A stretch of 64,000 nucleotides of DNA from [Clostridium] innocuum (GCA_012317185.1 CP048838.1:3658001-3722000); one strand, 5' to 3'; counted from the stretch's first letter, positions 1 to 8,642 are shown. Notes: generated by a model from the letters alone, not told the origin. A program made the numbers and translations.

Positions 1-241
1 GCCCCATGCTTCCTCCGATGTCCATCACCAGCGTCCGTGAGATCGTCTTCATACTCTCGGAAAAGCTCATATCCTCACGCAGCCGCTCCTTCGCCATCAG
101 AAACCCCTTGTTCATATTGACACCGTGATCGCCGTCTCCGATCGCCCCGTCGATCTCACTCAGATATGCAGCGTTCTCATGAATCGCATCACATACTGCC
201 TGAGCTATCTTCGCATTACACTCATTTCTGATATAGTCCAT
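1..241 (-). CDS. dhaL: Dihydroxyacetone-kinase L subunit, partial (C-terminus outside window)
   Basis: The minus strand encodes about 80 residues beginning MDYIRNECNAKIAQ, followed by a GAIGDGDHGVNM motif (about residues 34-45) that carries the Asp residues binding Mg-ADP in DhaL, and by a GGSMG loop at the window edge. The L subunit supplies the nucleotide for phosphorylating the ketose bound on DhaK. Its ATG shares one base with the dhaK stop (TGATG), so the two are translationally coupled. The rest of the gene and anything downstream (for example a DhaM phosphotransfer subunit) is not visible, so ATP versus PEP dependence cannot be decided here. Confidence 0.88.
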   Translation of the reverse strand, partial: MDYIRNECNAKIAQAVCDAIHENAAYLSEIDGAIGDGDHGVNMNKGFLMAKERLREDMSFSESMKTISRTLVMDIGGSMG

Positions 242-1251
242 CACGGCCTCCTCACCTGGGTCAGTCCCACACATTCACAATCCATATCCAGACATTCCTT
301 CAGTTCCTCATCCAGCTTCATCATCGTCAGTGTCACTCCATTCATTTCCAGTGATGTGAAATAGTTTCCTACATAGGAGCGGTATACACGGATACCAGCC
401 ACTCGTAACAGCTTCTCCACCTCATCGTAGAAGATGTACTGTTCCATGACCGGCGTCGCTCCCAGTCCGCTCACCAGAACTGCGACCTCATCCCCGCTCA
501 CAAACGGTGCATCGCGGATGACCATGTCCACCATCTCCTGCGCCATCTGCTCTGCCGTTCCCAGGCGCTCCACACGTACCCCCGGCTCGCCATGATGTCC
601 GATACCGAACTCCATCGTCCCCGGCTCGATTTGGAAATTCGGCTTTCCGTTTGCGGGGATCGTACACGGCCCCAGACCGACGCCGACACTTCTTGTATTG
701 TCGATCGCCTTTTGTGCCGCATGGATGACCGCGTCCAGATCCGCTCCCTGTGCCGCCTTTGCGCCGCCGATTTTCCATAGGAAGATTTCTCCGGCAACGC
801 CTCTGCGCTTGGCGATGTCCTCCTTTGGCGCACTCGCCACATCGTCATTTGCCACGACGGTCCTCACCTCGATGTCATCATCCTCCGCAAGCTCCATCGC
901 CATCTTCACATTCATATTATCTCCGGCATAATTGCCATACAGCACCGCAACTCCCATGCCCTGATCCACGGCACGGATAGCGCCATAGAAGCTTTTCGCG
1001 GTCGGTGAGGAAAAGATTTCCCCTACAGCGACGGCATCTACCATGTGTTCACCGCAGTAGCCGATGAAGGCCGGCTTGTGTCCGCTGCCTCCTCCGGTTA
1101 CGATTCCCACCTTTTTCTGTTTATTGAAGGAATTGCTGATGATGACTCTTGGATTCTCTTCCTCCACATGGATGATATCCCGATGACATTTCGCAAACCC
1201 CTTGAGCATATCCTCTACGACCATGTTGGGATCATTGATGATTCTCTGCAT
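241..1251 (-). CDS. dhaK: Dihydroxyacetone-kinase-type K subunit (DHA or tetrulose kinase)
   Basis: A 336-residue protein of normal DhaK length. It contains the TGGGSGHKP substrate loop (about 52-60) and FGIGHHGEPG (about 215-224), whose His220 aligns with the His that forms the covalent hemiaminal with the ketone substrate. DhaK binds the small ketose while DhaL binds nucleotide. It lies 14 bases after an EryI/RpiB-like isomerase gene and overlaps dhaL. Relatives of this kinase pair act on D- or L-erythrulose as well as on dihydroxyacetone. Because the neighbour resembles tetrulose-phosphate isomerases, a tetrulose substrate is a live alternative. Family assignment is firm; substrate is inferred. 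Confidence 0.9.
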   Translation of the reverse strand: MQRIINDPNMVVEDMLKGFAKCHRDIIHVEEENPRVIISNSFNKQKKVGIVTGGGSGHKPAFIGYCGEHMVDAVAVGEIFSSPTAKSFYGAIRAVDQGMGVAVLYGNYAGDNMNVKMAMELAEDDDIEVRTVVANDDVASAPKEDIAKRRGVAGEIFLWKIGGAKAAQGADLDAVIHAAQKAIDNTRSVGVGLGPCTIPANGKPNFQIEPGTMEFGIGHHGEPGVRVERLGTAEQMAQEMVDMVIRDAPFVSGDEVAVLVSGLGATPVMEQYIFYDEVEKLLRVAGIRVYRSYVGNYFTSLEMNGVTLTMMKLDEELKECLDMDCECVGLTQVRRP

Positions 1252-1265
1252 TCTGCTGCACCTCC

Positions 1266-1715
1266 TTATCCTCTGTATTCCTGTTCGATCTCCATGATGC
1301 GTGCCACCTTTTCCGCACTGGCACCACCCGCAAAATCACATTCCAGCCAGCGCTCCGCCAGCAGCTTTGCATATTGGGGCGCAATGACTCTGGCTCCCAT
1401 GCACAGCACCTGACAGTGATTGGATTTGATACTGCGCTCCACGGAGAACAGATCATGTCCGACTGCTGCACGGATGCCGGGAATCTTATTGGCGGTGATC
1501 GCCATACCGATGCCGGTCCCGCATAGCAGGATACCACGCTCACAGCTTCCATCCGTTATGCACGCACACAGCTTTTGTGCGGTATCCGGATACAGGGACG
1601 GCTCTTCATTATAGACCCCGATATCCTTCACCTCATGCCCCAGCTGTATGATATATTCCTTCATTGTTTCCTTCAGGCGGTATGCCGCCTCATCACATCC
1701 GATGACCAGTTTCAT
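1266..1715 (-). CDS. RpiB/LacA/LacB-family sugar-phosphate isomerase, EryI-like
   Basis: 149 residues from an ATG preceded by AAGGAGTACTT; an in-frame extension upstream has no ribosome site and is not used. The LLCGTGIGM segment (about 63-71) holds the catalytic Cys of the RpiB fold, and ANKIPGIRAA follows. Two features depart from ribose-5-phosphate isomerase B: the usual SDHAG near residue 9 reads CDEAA, and the usual HN..N motif reads SNHCQ (98-102), with GASAEKV in place of GGRH. SN..Q and the GARVI tail resemble, from memory, D-erythrulose-4-phosphate isomerases of erythritol pathways. With dhaK-dhaL next to it, a tetrulose-phosphate isomerase role is plausible. Pentose-phosphate isomerase remains the alternative. 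Confidence 0.8.
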   Translation of the reverse strand: MKLVIGCDEAAYRLKETMKEYIIQLGHEVKDIGVYNEEPSLYPDTAQKLCACITDGSCERGILLCGTGIGMAITANKIPGIRAAVGHDLFSVERSIKSNHCQVLCMGARVIAPQYAKLLAERWLECDFAGGASAEKVARIMEIEQEYRG

Positions 1716-1867
1716 AAGTACTCCTTTCCAGCTCCTGCTGATCCTGTGCAGGGCTGCTGAATCCATCCTCTGTATCTCATTCGCTTGAAAATCACGGTTT
1801 CCCCGGCATCTGTAGAAATGATAAGGAAAGAAAAGCCGCAGCATATGCACACGGCTTTCCCTGCCAG

Positions 1868-2782
1868 CTACAGCTTCGTGATTGCGAAAACCGTTTTTAC
1901 CGGATGATTTTCAAAATTCACCAGCTGATACTTCACTCCTGCCGGGATAAAGAACGTATCTTCCGGCTCCAGCACGAAGCTTTCCTCCAGATCGACCAGA
2001 TTGACCGTTACCGGACCGTCTACACAATACAGTGCTGCGTCCCCCTCGTGAGTATCCGGATCAGAGCATCGCGGTCCATAGCCGCCTGCCGGCAGTATGA
2101 ACTCTCCGAAGTGACCGTAATCATTGCTGGTGATGAAACGCATCAGCATCGGATGCTTGGTTCCATGCACATTGTTCAGCTTTTCAAAATCTCGGACCGC
2201 ATAGACCGCACCGGTTTCTCTTGCTTCCTTGGGATCGATGGGCCACGCACCGATATCATCCGTACAGCCCTGACGGGAGATATCCTGAATCTTTCCACGC
2301 ATATCCGGAAGCGTATCGTTGTTTGGTCCTTTATAGAACTTCGTTTCCTCATCGCTTGGGATCACTGCAGGCGGAATGGATTCACTCCATGCCTTCGGTG
2401 TGATGAAATACAGGATTCTTGCCTTCTGATCGGAGAAATTGTGACAGCAATGCCATGCCCCCTCCGGCATGAACAGCCCCTCTCCTGTTTCCAGATAAGC
2501 GAACTGTCCGTTACCGCTTCGCTGAACGACCGGGCCGTTCAGGATGTAATAGGATTCATCACCCGGATGAATATCGAGCGGTGCAAAGACGCCGCCCGGA
2601 CCCAGCTCATAGATACCGAGCATGAAGGTATCCGTGGTAATCATGGTGAAGGTGTTATCGGAAGTAAATGCATTGTTGGGCGGATACAGCGCTGTGGAAT
2701 ACTCGCTTTTGCGAATCAGCGTCGTTTTTTTATCCTCTAATTTAAAGGGGAAATTCCCCATGATATCAAATAGTTTTGCCAT
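1868..2782 (-). CDS. Bicupin protein, probable sugar isomerase or sugar-binding enzyme
   Basis: A 304-residue protein with two cupin barrels. The first holds DIHPGDESYYILNGPV (about 71-86) and a later PEGAWHCCHN; the second holds SDPDTHEGDAALYCVDGPV near residue 240, both fitting the metal-binding cupin pattern (H.GDE...G then a later His). There is no signal peptide, so it should be cytosolic. It lies between the PTS IIC gene and the EryI-like isomerase gene, all in one direction. Double-cupin proteins in sugar operons are often aldose-ketose isomerases, which is the best inference, but I do not recognise a named family member. Binding-only or oxygenase roles cannot be excluded. Confidence 0.65.
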   Translation of the reverse strand: MAKLFDIMGNFPFKLEDKKTTLIRKSEYSTALYPPNNAFTSDNTFTMITTDTFMLGIYELGPGGVFAPLDIHPGDESYYILNGPVVQRSGNGQFAYLETGEGLFMPEGAWHCCHNFSDQKARILYFITPKAWSESIPPAVIPSDEETKFYKGPNNDTLPDMRGKIQDISRQGCTDDIGAWPIDPKEARETGAVYAVRDFEKLNNVHGTKHPMLMRFITSNDYGHFGEFILPAGGYGPRCSDPDTHEGDAALYCVDGPVTVNLVDLEESFVLEPEDTFFIPAGVKYQLVNFENHPVKTVFAITKL

Positions 2783-2798
2783 AGTCCTGTGTCCTTTC

Positions 2799-3821
2799 CT
2801 ATTCTTCAGCTTCTACTGCAGGCTTCCGCAGCAGGATCAGTAAAGCTGCACTGACTGCGCCGGCAATCAGAAGTGCTGCAATAAACAGAAGTGCGTTATT
2901 CAATGCGAACAGTACAAACAAGCCGCCATGCGGTGCACGCATGGTCAATCCGAATACATAGGATAATGCACAGCCTACTGCGGAGCCTGCCATCAGAGAA
3001 GGAATTACCGTCAGTGGATTTGCGGCCGCAAACGGAATGGCGAATTCGGTGATCATACTGAATGCTCCGGCAAACAGACCGGGTACCGCTGCACGTTCCT
3101 CCTTTGTAAATTTGTTTTTGACCAGTGCCGCAACCGCGATTGCCAGCGGAGGTGCCATACTGCCGATAAAGTTCGCTGCCATCGGCATGTAGTTTCCGGC
3201 ATCCATAGCAGCAAGCGCGAAGGCATAGGCAACCTTATTGCAGGGACCACCCATATCAAAGGCAAGCATACAGCCCTGGATGATACCCAGCAGGACAAGA
3301 TTTCCGGTTCCCAGAGAGTTCAGCATATCGGTTAAAGCCGTTGTTAATGCAGATAGCGGTGTACCAATAACGTATACCATGATCAAACCGATTGCCCCTA
3401 CCCCGATGATTGGAATAATCAGTGTTGGCAGCAGTGATTTCAATGCCATCGGCAGATTAATTTTCTTTAACAGATTCACAAGGTAACCGGCAATGATACC
3501 TGCAATCAGGGCACCAAGGAAGCCGGACCCCTGCATATCCGCAAGTGCACCGCCGACCATACCGACAGCAATACCGGGCTTATCCGCAATGGAATAGGCG
3601 ACATAGGCACCCAGAACCGGCACCATTAAGGCAAATGCCTTTTTTCCTAACCAGAAAATGGTTGAAGCGAAGTTCCCATATTCTTCCACGGAATTGGGAA
3701 TGTCATAACCACCAATGGCGAAGCCCAGAGCAATCAGTATTCCTCCGGCGATAACGAATGGCAGCATATAGCTAACACCTGTCAACAGTGCCCCTTTTAT
3801 TTCACTAAGTTTTTCTTTCAT
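2799..3821 (-). CDS. PTS EIIC membrane permease, fructose family
   Basis: 340 residues from the ATG that follows TAGGAGGACG; an upstream ATG nine codons earlier lies before the ribosome site and is rejected. The protein is almost wholly hydrophobic with about nine or ten membrane segments, and has the fructose-EIIC hallmarks FDMGGPCNKVAYAFA (about 205-219) and TEFAIPFAA. It forms the transmembrane channel that passes the sugar to EIIB for phosphorylation. EIIB and EIIA are separate genes directly upstream, so this is a split IIA/IIB/IIC fructose-type system. The sugar is unknown; the companion ketose 3-epimerase and aldolase favour a ketose. Confidence 0.9.
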   Translation of the reverse strand: MKEKLSEIKGALLTGVSYMLPFVIAGGILIALGFAIGGYDIPNSVEEYGNFASTIFWLGKKAFALMVPVLGAYVAYSIADKPGIAVGMVGGALADMQGSGFLGALIAGIIAGYLVNLLKKINLPMALKSLLPTLIIPIIGVGAIGLIMVYVIGTPLSALTTALTDMLNSLGTGNLVLLGIIQGCMLAFDMGGPCNKVAYAFALAAMDAGNYMPMAANFIGSMAPPLAIAVAALVKNKFTKEERAAVPGLFAGAFSMITEFAIPFAAANPLTVIPSLMAGSAVGCALSYVFGLTMRAPHGGLFVLFALNNALLFIAALLIAGAVSAALLILLRKPAVEAEE

Positions 3822-3858
3822 GACTTTTTTCGTCCTCCTAAATAACATACTGTATGAA

Positions 3859-4161
3859 TTATTTCAGTGTTTCGAAAATGATATCCGGCTTCTGAATCAC
3901 CTGATGCGGTGTATGTCTGACAATCTTATCCTTATAAGCGTCAAAGCGTTCTGCCTTACTGATTCCCACGTCATTGGCAAAAACGATCAGGTCTGCCGTC
4001 TTGATATCCTTTTCCGAGAGCTTGTTTTCAATCCCTAAAGCTCCCTGCATCTCCACCTTGCACGCATACCCCTTCTTTTTGCATTCCTTTTTAATAGCCT
4101 CTGCGGCCATATACGTATGAGCGATGCCTGTTGCACAGGATGTAATTGCAACAATTTTCAT
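3859..4161 (-). CDS. PTS EIIB component, fructose family
   Basis: 100 residues from an ATG behind GGAAAGGAAGG. The start reads MKIVAITSCATGIAHTYMAA, the classic fructose-type EIIB phosphocysteine loop, with Cys9 as the residue phosphorylated by EIIA and passed to the incoming sugar. Length and motif are normal for a free-standing IIB domain. It sits between the IIA and IIC genes. An in-frame extension to 4206 has no ribosome site and overlaps IIA, so it is not used. Confidence 0.92.
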   Translation of the reverse strand: MKIVAITSCATGIAHTYMAAEAIKKECKKKGYACKVEMQGALGIENKLSEKDIKTADLIVFANDVGISKAERFDAYKDKIVRHTPHQVIQKPDIIFETLK

Positions 4162-4196
4162 AAAATTCACCTTCCTTTCCGTTCCCATTGTGTTCC

Positions 4197-4679
4197 TTAC
4201 GCACAATTCGATTGCAGGGTATTGATAGCCTGAATGATTTCTTCATAGCTTTGTGCATGCTCCAGTACTTCGATAAATTCTTCATGCGTCAACAGCCCGG
4301 CCAGTGTGGCAAGCACCCGCAGATACTGATCTGAGCTTTGATTAGCGGCAATCGCCAGCATGAAGACATAGCGTACATCGCCCTCCTCATCATGGGAGCA
4401 GTAGCGGAATGTCTGCTTGCAGCGGCAGAAGCCTATCCCCGGTTTTACTACAGCATCGCATTTGCCATGCGGCAGTGCAATCATGTTTCCCATATAGGTG
4501 GAACCCAGGGTTTCCCTTTCCTCCAGCGCTTTGATATATTGCTTTGCATCTGTCACGATACCGGCTGCCTCGAATTTTGCGGCCAGTGTTTCAAACATGG
4601 TTTCCTTATCCGTAAACGGCTCGACATCCAGCAGAACGGTATCCCTGATCAAAACCTTCGATAAATTTACTTCGTTCAT
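4197..4679 (-). CDS. PTS EIIA component, fructose/mannitol family
   Basis: 160 residues with the EIIA(Fru/Mtl) active-site segment MIALPHGKC; His71 is the phosphorylated residue that receives phosphate from HPr. Near residues 84-100 there is an unusually Cys-rich stretch (FCRCKQTFRYC) where most relatives have a plain beta strand. The ATG follows GTGAGGAATCG. It is the first of three PTS genes and lies 21 bases after the aldolase gene. The PRD regulator at the head of the operon carries its own EIIA-like domain, so this IIA is a likely phosphate donor or competitor for that regulator. Confidence 0.9.
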   Translation of the reverse strand: MNEVNLSKVLIRDTVLLDVEPFTDKETMFETLAAKFEAAGIVTDAKQYIKALEERETLGSTYMGNMIALPHGKCDAVVKPGIGFCRCKQTFRYCSHDEEGDVRYVFMLAIAANQSSDQYLRVLATLAGLLTHEEFIEVLEHAQSYEEIIQAINTLQSNCA

Positions 4680-4700
4680 AACGATTCCTCACCCCCGGTG

Positions 4701-5573
4701 CTACTTTCCGTTTTTGAATACAGTCAGTACTCCCTTTGCATATTCTTTCATAAAGCGGTAGCTTTCCTCTTCCACCTCATGCCAGAAGGCTTTTCCATCC
4801 CGTTCGTTCAGGTATTCCCGGATATGCCTGCTTGCGGCTGTTGCCATGTAGCTGTAATAGTTGACCTTGGAACAGCCTGCTGTGATCGCTGCACGTACCT
4901 GTTCTTCGTCCACTCCGCTGCCTCCATGCATGACCACGCGCGTTTCCTTCGGCATTGCAGCTCGGATTGCCTTCACTCTCTCGATATCCAGTAGCGGCGG
5001 CTCCGCATAGATGCCATGCGCTGTTCCAAAGCACACCGCCAGTGCATCCACACCGGTTTCTCTCGCAAATTCCGCTGCCTGTGCCGGATCAGTAAACGTC
5101 TTTTTAATACTTTCATGTGTCCAGCCCATGCTTCCTCCATGAGAATCTTCTTCCGTGCTAGTCATAATACCCAACTCAGCTTCCACTGTGATGTTTAAAT
5201 CGTGAGCAATTTTCGTAAATTCCTTCAGCTTTGCCATGTTTTCTTCAAACGGCAGCGCACTCAGATCATACATGATGCTGGAAAAGCCACAGCGGATCGC
5301 ACGCATGACGAAGCTGTAATCACTGCCATGATCCAGATGCACACATACCGGCACCTTTGCCTGCTTTGCATACTCCACCATCTTTGGACCAATGCTTTCA
5401 ATGGGAATCAGTGGATCATGTACCTGCGCATGGTCGATAATGATCGGCACATTCAGCTCCTCAGCCGCATCCACAACCGCACGCAGTGTTTCCATATTCG
5501 GTGTGTTGATACAGCCGATGGCATACCCCTTTTCTTCTGCTTCCTTCAAGATTTCTTTCATGTTCACTAACAT
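4701..5573 (-). CDS. Class II (metal-dependent) fructose-bisphosphate-type aldolase
   Basis: 290 residues, the usual length for class II aldolases of the FbaA/GatY/KbaY group. HLDHGSD (79-85) carries the catalytic Asp81 and Zn ligand His82; EAELG (131-135), FGTAHGIY and MHGGSGV supply the other metal and phosphate contacts. It cleaves or forms a ketose phosphate to dihydroxyacetone phosphate plus an aldehyde. Being inside a PTS-kinase-epimerase operon, it is probably a pathway-specific aldolase, not the glycolytic enzyme; the exact ketose phosphate cannot be read from sequence. AGGAGG precedes the ATG with an 11-base spacer. Confidence 0.88.
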   Translation of the reverse strand: MLVNMKEILKEAEEKGYAIGCINTPNMETLRAVVDAAEELNVPIIIDHAQVHDPLIPIESIGPKMVEYAKQAKVPVCVHLDHGSDYSFVMRAIRCGFSSIMYDLSALPFEENMAKLKEFTKIAHDLNITVEAELGIMTSTEEDSHGGSMGWTHESIKKTFTDPAQAAEFARETGVDALAVCFGTAHGIYAEPPLLDIERVKAIRAAMPKETRVVMHGGSGVDEEQVRAAITAGCSKVNYYSYMATAASRHIREYLNERDGKAFWHEVEEESYRFMKEYAKGVLTVFKNGK

Positions 5574-5605
5574 TTTCTATATATCCTCCTTAATATGTCT
5601 GCTGT

Positions 5606-6466
5606 TTATACGCCCAGCCCGGCGGCAATACGCTTTAAATTGGCTAATCCCTGTACAGCCAGCTCTTCTCCGGTATCCGCAAATTTACGCCAGATGGCAC
5701 AGTTCGCATTCAGCTCTTCAAAGCTTGGATCAAAGGATTCGATGACACACGGTCCCTCATATCCGATTTCATGCAGCGCTGTGAAGAATTCTTCCCACGG
5801 CACCAGGCCCGTCCCCGGGATACCGCGGTTGTTTTCACATACATGCACATAGCCCAGATAGTCCTTTCCACAGGTGAGAACCGCCTCCCTATAGCTGGTT
5901 TCTTCCCGTATCATGTGGAAGCAGTCCAGATGCACCGCCATGTTTCCGGTTCCTACCGCCTTGCAATAGCGTACACCCTCCTCTGCAGTATTGATGAAGT
6001 GGGTTTCAAAGCGGTTCACCGGCTCCACGCATATTCGCAGCTGCGGATGTGTTTCCTTCGCATACCGGGCAGCTTCACGCATCGCTTCCACAGAATGGTT
6101 CCATTCCTCATCCGTCTTCGGTTTCCCGCTCAGACAGCCCCAGCCGGCATAATTCACACCGCCGAGGATGGTACTGCCTAGTTCTTTGTTGATATCCACC
6201 AGTCTTTTGAGAGCCTCCACTCCGTTTTTACGGATTGCCTCATCCGGAGAAATCAAATTCGTCTTTGCGTCCAGAGTCGTTGTTGTGACAACCTCCAGCT
6301 TCGTCTTTGCCAGCTCTGCCTTTACCAAAGCAGTAGGAAAGGTTTCCGGATGGGCAATGGCGATATCGATGGTAGAAAAGCCCAGCTCCTCCGCCTTGGT
6401 GATGACCCACAAATCCTTCTCTGAAAACACTTCACTCCAGATAAAGGTATCTACTCCAAATCTCAT
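5606..6466 (-). CDS. Ketose 3-epimerase (D-tagatose/D-allulose 3-epimerase family)
   Basis: 286 residues from the ATG after AGTGAGGAATACG; a GTG four codons earlier lacks a ribosome site. It is a xylose-isomerase-like TIM barrel. The residues of the D-tagatose/D-psicose 3-epimerase active site are all present at nearly the same spacing: Glu148 (VEPVNRFE), Asp181 and His184 (HLDCFHM), His208, Arg214 (ENNRGIPG) and Glu243 (VIESF). The two Glu residues do the C3 proton exchange and Mn or Co is held by E-D-H-E. It lies between the regulator and aldolase genes. Action on a free ketose or on its phosphate are both possible. Confidence 0.82.
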   Translation of the reverse strand: MRFGVDTFIWSEVFSEKDLWVITKAEELGFSTIDIAIAHPETFPTALVKAELAKTKLEVVTTTTLDAKTNLISPDEAIRKNGVEALKRLVDINKELGSTILGGVNYAGWGCLSGKPKTDEEWNHSVEAMREAARYAKETHPQLRICVEPVNRFETHFINTAEEGVRYCKAVGTGNMAVHLDCFHMIREETSYREAVLTCGKDYLGYVHVCENNRGIPGTGLVPWEEFFTALHEIGYEGPCVIESFDPSFEELNANCAIWRKFADTGEELAVQGLANLKRIAAGLGV

Positions 6467-6481
6467 CGTATTCCTCACTTT

Positions 6482-8440
6482 CTATGCGGTGATTCCACTC
6501 TGCTGCAGAATCTCCCAGATTTCCATTTCATCCCTTGCATTCTTCAAGGCCTTGATATTTGATCGATCATCAATGAATGCATAGAATTGCTGGAAAAAGT
6601 TATATACTTCGGACTGCGTATTGAAATCAATGGCCATTAAAAATACAATCTCAATACGATCCTCGTATGTCCAGTTCATCGGACGCTTTAAACGCATGAC
6701 AACAATGCCGCTTTTTTTCACATATGTCTTATAGCCATGCGGTACTGCAATACTGTTTCCAATAGAAGTCGGTGTTGTCTTCTCCCGCTCCCATATCTTC
6801 TTCTCAAAACCTTTTTTCACATATCCTTTTTCATAGAGCAGCTGACAGCCTCTGGATATGACATCCTCCTTTCGCTTGGCATTCACATCACACAGAATCA
6901 GCTTCGGATCAAACAGCTGGAAGGCTTCATCCCGATCCGCTACTTCCACATTCTGCTTCTCTGTAATTGCCCGGCTTATCTTTTCAAGATCGTCATCGCT
7001 GATTTCGCGACTGACAAGCAGGACATTTTTCTTCAGCTCCAGCGGTACGGTCGTAATAATCAATTCAAATTTAGTAATGGAGCTTTCCTTTATATCCTCA
7101 TAATGCAGAATCTTGCTGATGGCCAGATTTTCCACATTGCGCATTATTTTATTCGCCTGATACTTGGATGTATGGAAATCGGCTGCCGAGATAAACACGG
7201 CATTGACCGGATGATCCGATTCATCGATTGCATTGTTGATCAGCATGACGATATAGGCGATATCATCATCCGTGAAGCTGATTTTCAGGCAGGATTCCAC
7301 TTCCTCGATCGTTGTCAGCGTAATACCGTACAGGCTGGGAAAACGATGCTTGATATCCTGACGGAAATCGTACCGTTTGGATATGGCGAAGGTCTCCTGC
7401 GCCTTCTTTTTCTGGATAAAGAGACTCACATCATGGACAAGTCCCTCACTGATCACAAAGCGCTTGTTGGCGACGATTGCTTTGAGATGCTCCAGAAACT
7501 CCCTGGTAATCGCATCAAAGTATTCCATATTGATTTCATCATCCAGTCCATGGTTGCTGAAGACGATGAACTGAGCCGCCATGCATCGGATTTCCAGTCC
7601 CAGATAGGCCTGCAGACCGTGAATTGCCGTATCAAACAGATTCTTAGCGGCAGTGTATTGATCGTTATTGACATTCAGCTTGTTCATGATATTCTTTTCC
7701 ACAATAACATTGCCCTTGCGAACTCTGCGCAGCGTCACGGCAACATATTCCATAAGCTGCCAGTAGTCTGTATCCGTGAATGTCATTTCCAGATCATCCT
7801 CCACATCCTTTAACAGCTCCTGCAGATACAGGATATCGAAGTCGTCATACATTTCCAGAAAGTAGTTATAGAATTTTTCTGAAATACGGTAATCCATTCC
7901 CTCCGGCACCTGTTCACTGCCATAGATTTCATTCATGAACTCCTTATTATTCTCCAGAATCGCCTGTCGGATATTAAACTCTCCACCCGCCACACCGATT
8001 CCCATATTGCGCTTCTTCACAATTTTTAAATCAAATTTTAACAGCCACTGCTCCAGCACCTCCAAATCCTTTGTAATAACGTTGCGTGCCACATTCAGTT
8101 CCTCGGCAAACAGCTGTATCGTATAGCTGGAATTGTATTCAAACAAGACATCCAGTATATATTTTTTACGGTAATTATAGGATGAGGAATGATCACTGTT
8201 CTCCTGTAGCAGCTGTAAAACAGCTTTTCGCTGATGATCATCCGCAGATAACCAGACACCCTTACCGGGGATGGAATTCAATAGGACACCTGCCTTCTGC
8301 AGTGTCTTCTTTACATAATCCAGATTGTGCTTGATGCTGCTTCTCGAAACACCGATTTCATTCGCAATCACGGACGTGGTGATCGGTTCTTTTTGTTCCA
8401 GCAGCAGGCGTATGGTTTTTTCTGTCATCCGGTCAATCAC
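6482..8440 (-). CDS. PRD-containing transcriptional regulator, MtlR/LicR type with EIIB-like and EIIA domains
   Basis: 652 residues. Order: DeoR/Mga-like helix-turn-helix domains (about 5-65 and 80-150), two PRD domains (about 185-410), an EIIB-like domain (about 415-505) and an EIIA domain ending the protein with SIAVPHGYK (His568, phosphorylatable). The EIIB-like loop reads VFISAADFHTSKYQ and has no Cys, so phosphorylation there is unlikely. DNA-binding helices at the N-terminus favour an activator over an RNA-binding antiterminator. A GTG start is chosen because GGAGG lies eight bases upstream; the ATG four codons on is too far. As first gene of the operon it probably controls its own PTS genes. 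Confidence 0.88.
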   Translation of the reverse strand: MIDRMTEKTIRLLLEQKEPITTSVIANEIGVSRSSIKHNLDYVKKTLQKAGVLLNSIPGKGVWLSADDHQRKAVLQLLQENSDHSSSYNYRKKYILDVLFEYNSSYTIQLFAEELNVARNVITKDLEVLEQWLLKFDLKIVKKRNMGIGVAGGEFNIRQAILENNKEFMNEIYGSEQVPEGMDYRISEKFYNYFLEMYDDFDILYLQELLKDVEDDLEMTFTDTDYWQLMEYVAVTLRRVRKGNVIVEKNIMNKLNVNNDQYTAAKNLFDTAIHGLQAYLGLEIRCMAAQFIVFSNHGLDDEINMEYFDAITREFLEHLKAIVANKRFVISEGLVHDVSLFIQKKKAQETFAISKRYDFRQDIKHRFPSLYGITLTTIEEVESCLKISFTDDDIAYIVMLINNAIDESDHPVNAVFISAADFHTSKYQANKIMRNVENLAISKILHYEDIKESSITKFELIITTVPLELKKNVLLVSREISDDDLEKISRAITEKQNVEVADRDEAFQLFDPKLILCDVNAKRKEDVISRGCQLLYEKGYVKKGFEKKIWEREKTTPTSIGNSIAVPHGYKTYVKKSGIVVMRLKRPMNWTYEDRIEIVFLMAIDFNTQSEVYNFFQQFYAFIDDRSNIKALKNARDEMEIWEILQQSGITA

Positions 8441-8533
8441 GAACGATTCCTCCCTTCGTTGTATGCGGTTTCTTTTGCACCTTTATCTTACCGTAAACGA
8501 TTCAGAATTGCTATGCTTCATAAATTCGCTTTG

Positions 8534-8587
8534 TGCACCATCTTGGTGCAAATTGAAAGCGTTATCAGCATTTGCACCATACTTGGT
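8534..8587. promoter_or_regulatory. Inverted-repeat operator pair (TGCACCA / TGGTGCA)
   Basis: TGCACCA-TCT-TGGTGCA at 8534-8550 is a perfect 7-bp inverted repeat with a 3-base centre. A second, partial copy TGCACCA-TACT-TGGT lies at 8573-8587, 39 bases further upstream of the regulator gene. Two spaced dyads upstream of a DNA-binding PRD regulator are what a MtlR-type binding region looks like. That this regulator binds here is inference. Confidence 0.6.
8553..8567 (-). promoter_or_regulatory. cre site (catabolite repression, CcpA)
   Basis: TTGAAAGCGTTATCA matches every position of the Bacillus cre pattern WTGNAARCGNWWWCA. It sits between the two TGCACCA dyads, about 115 bases upstream of the regulator start. 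It predicts glucose repression of the whole downstream sugar operon through CcpA and HPr-Ser-P. Seen directly; function inferred from consensus and position. Confidence 0.65.
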
Positions 8588-8642
8588 TCTTTTTGAAAAA
8601 TATGCAAAAAACACTTGTTTTCCCGGGATTATTCAATTTCAT

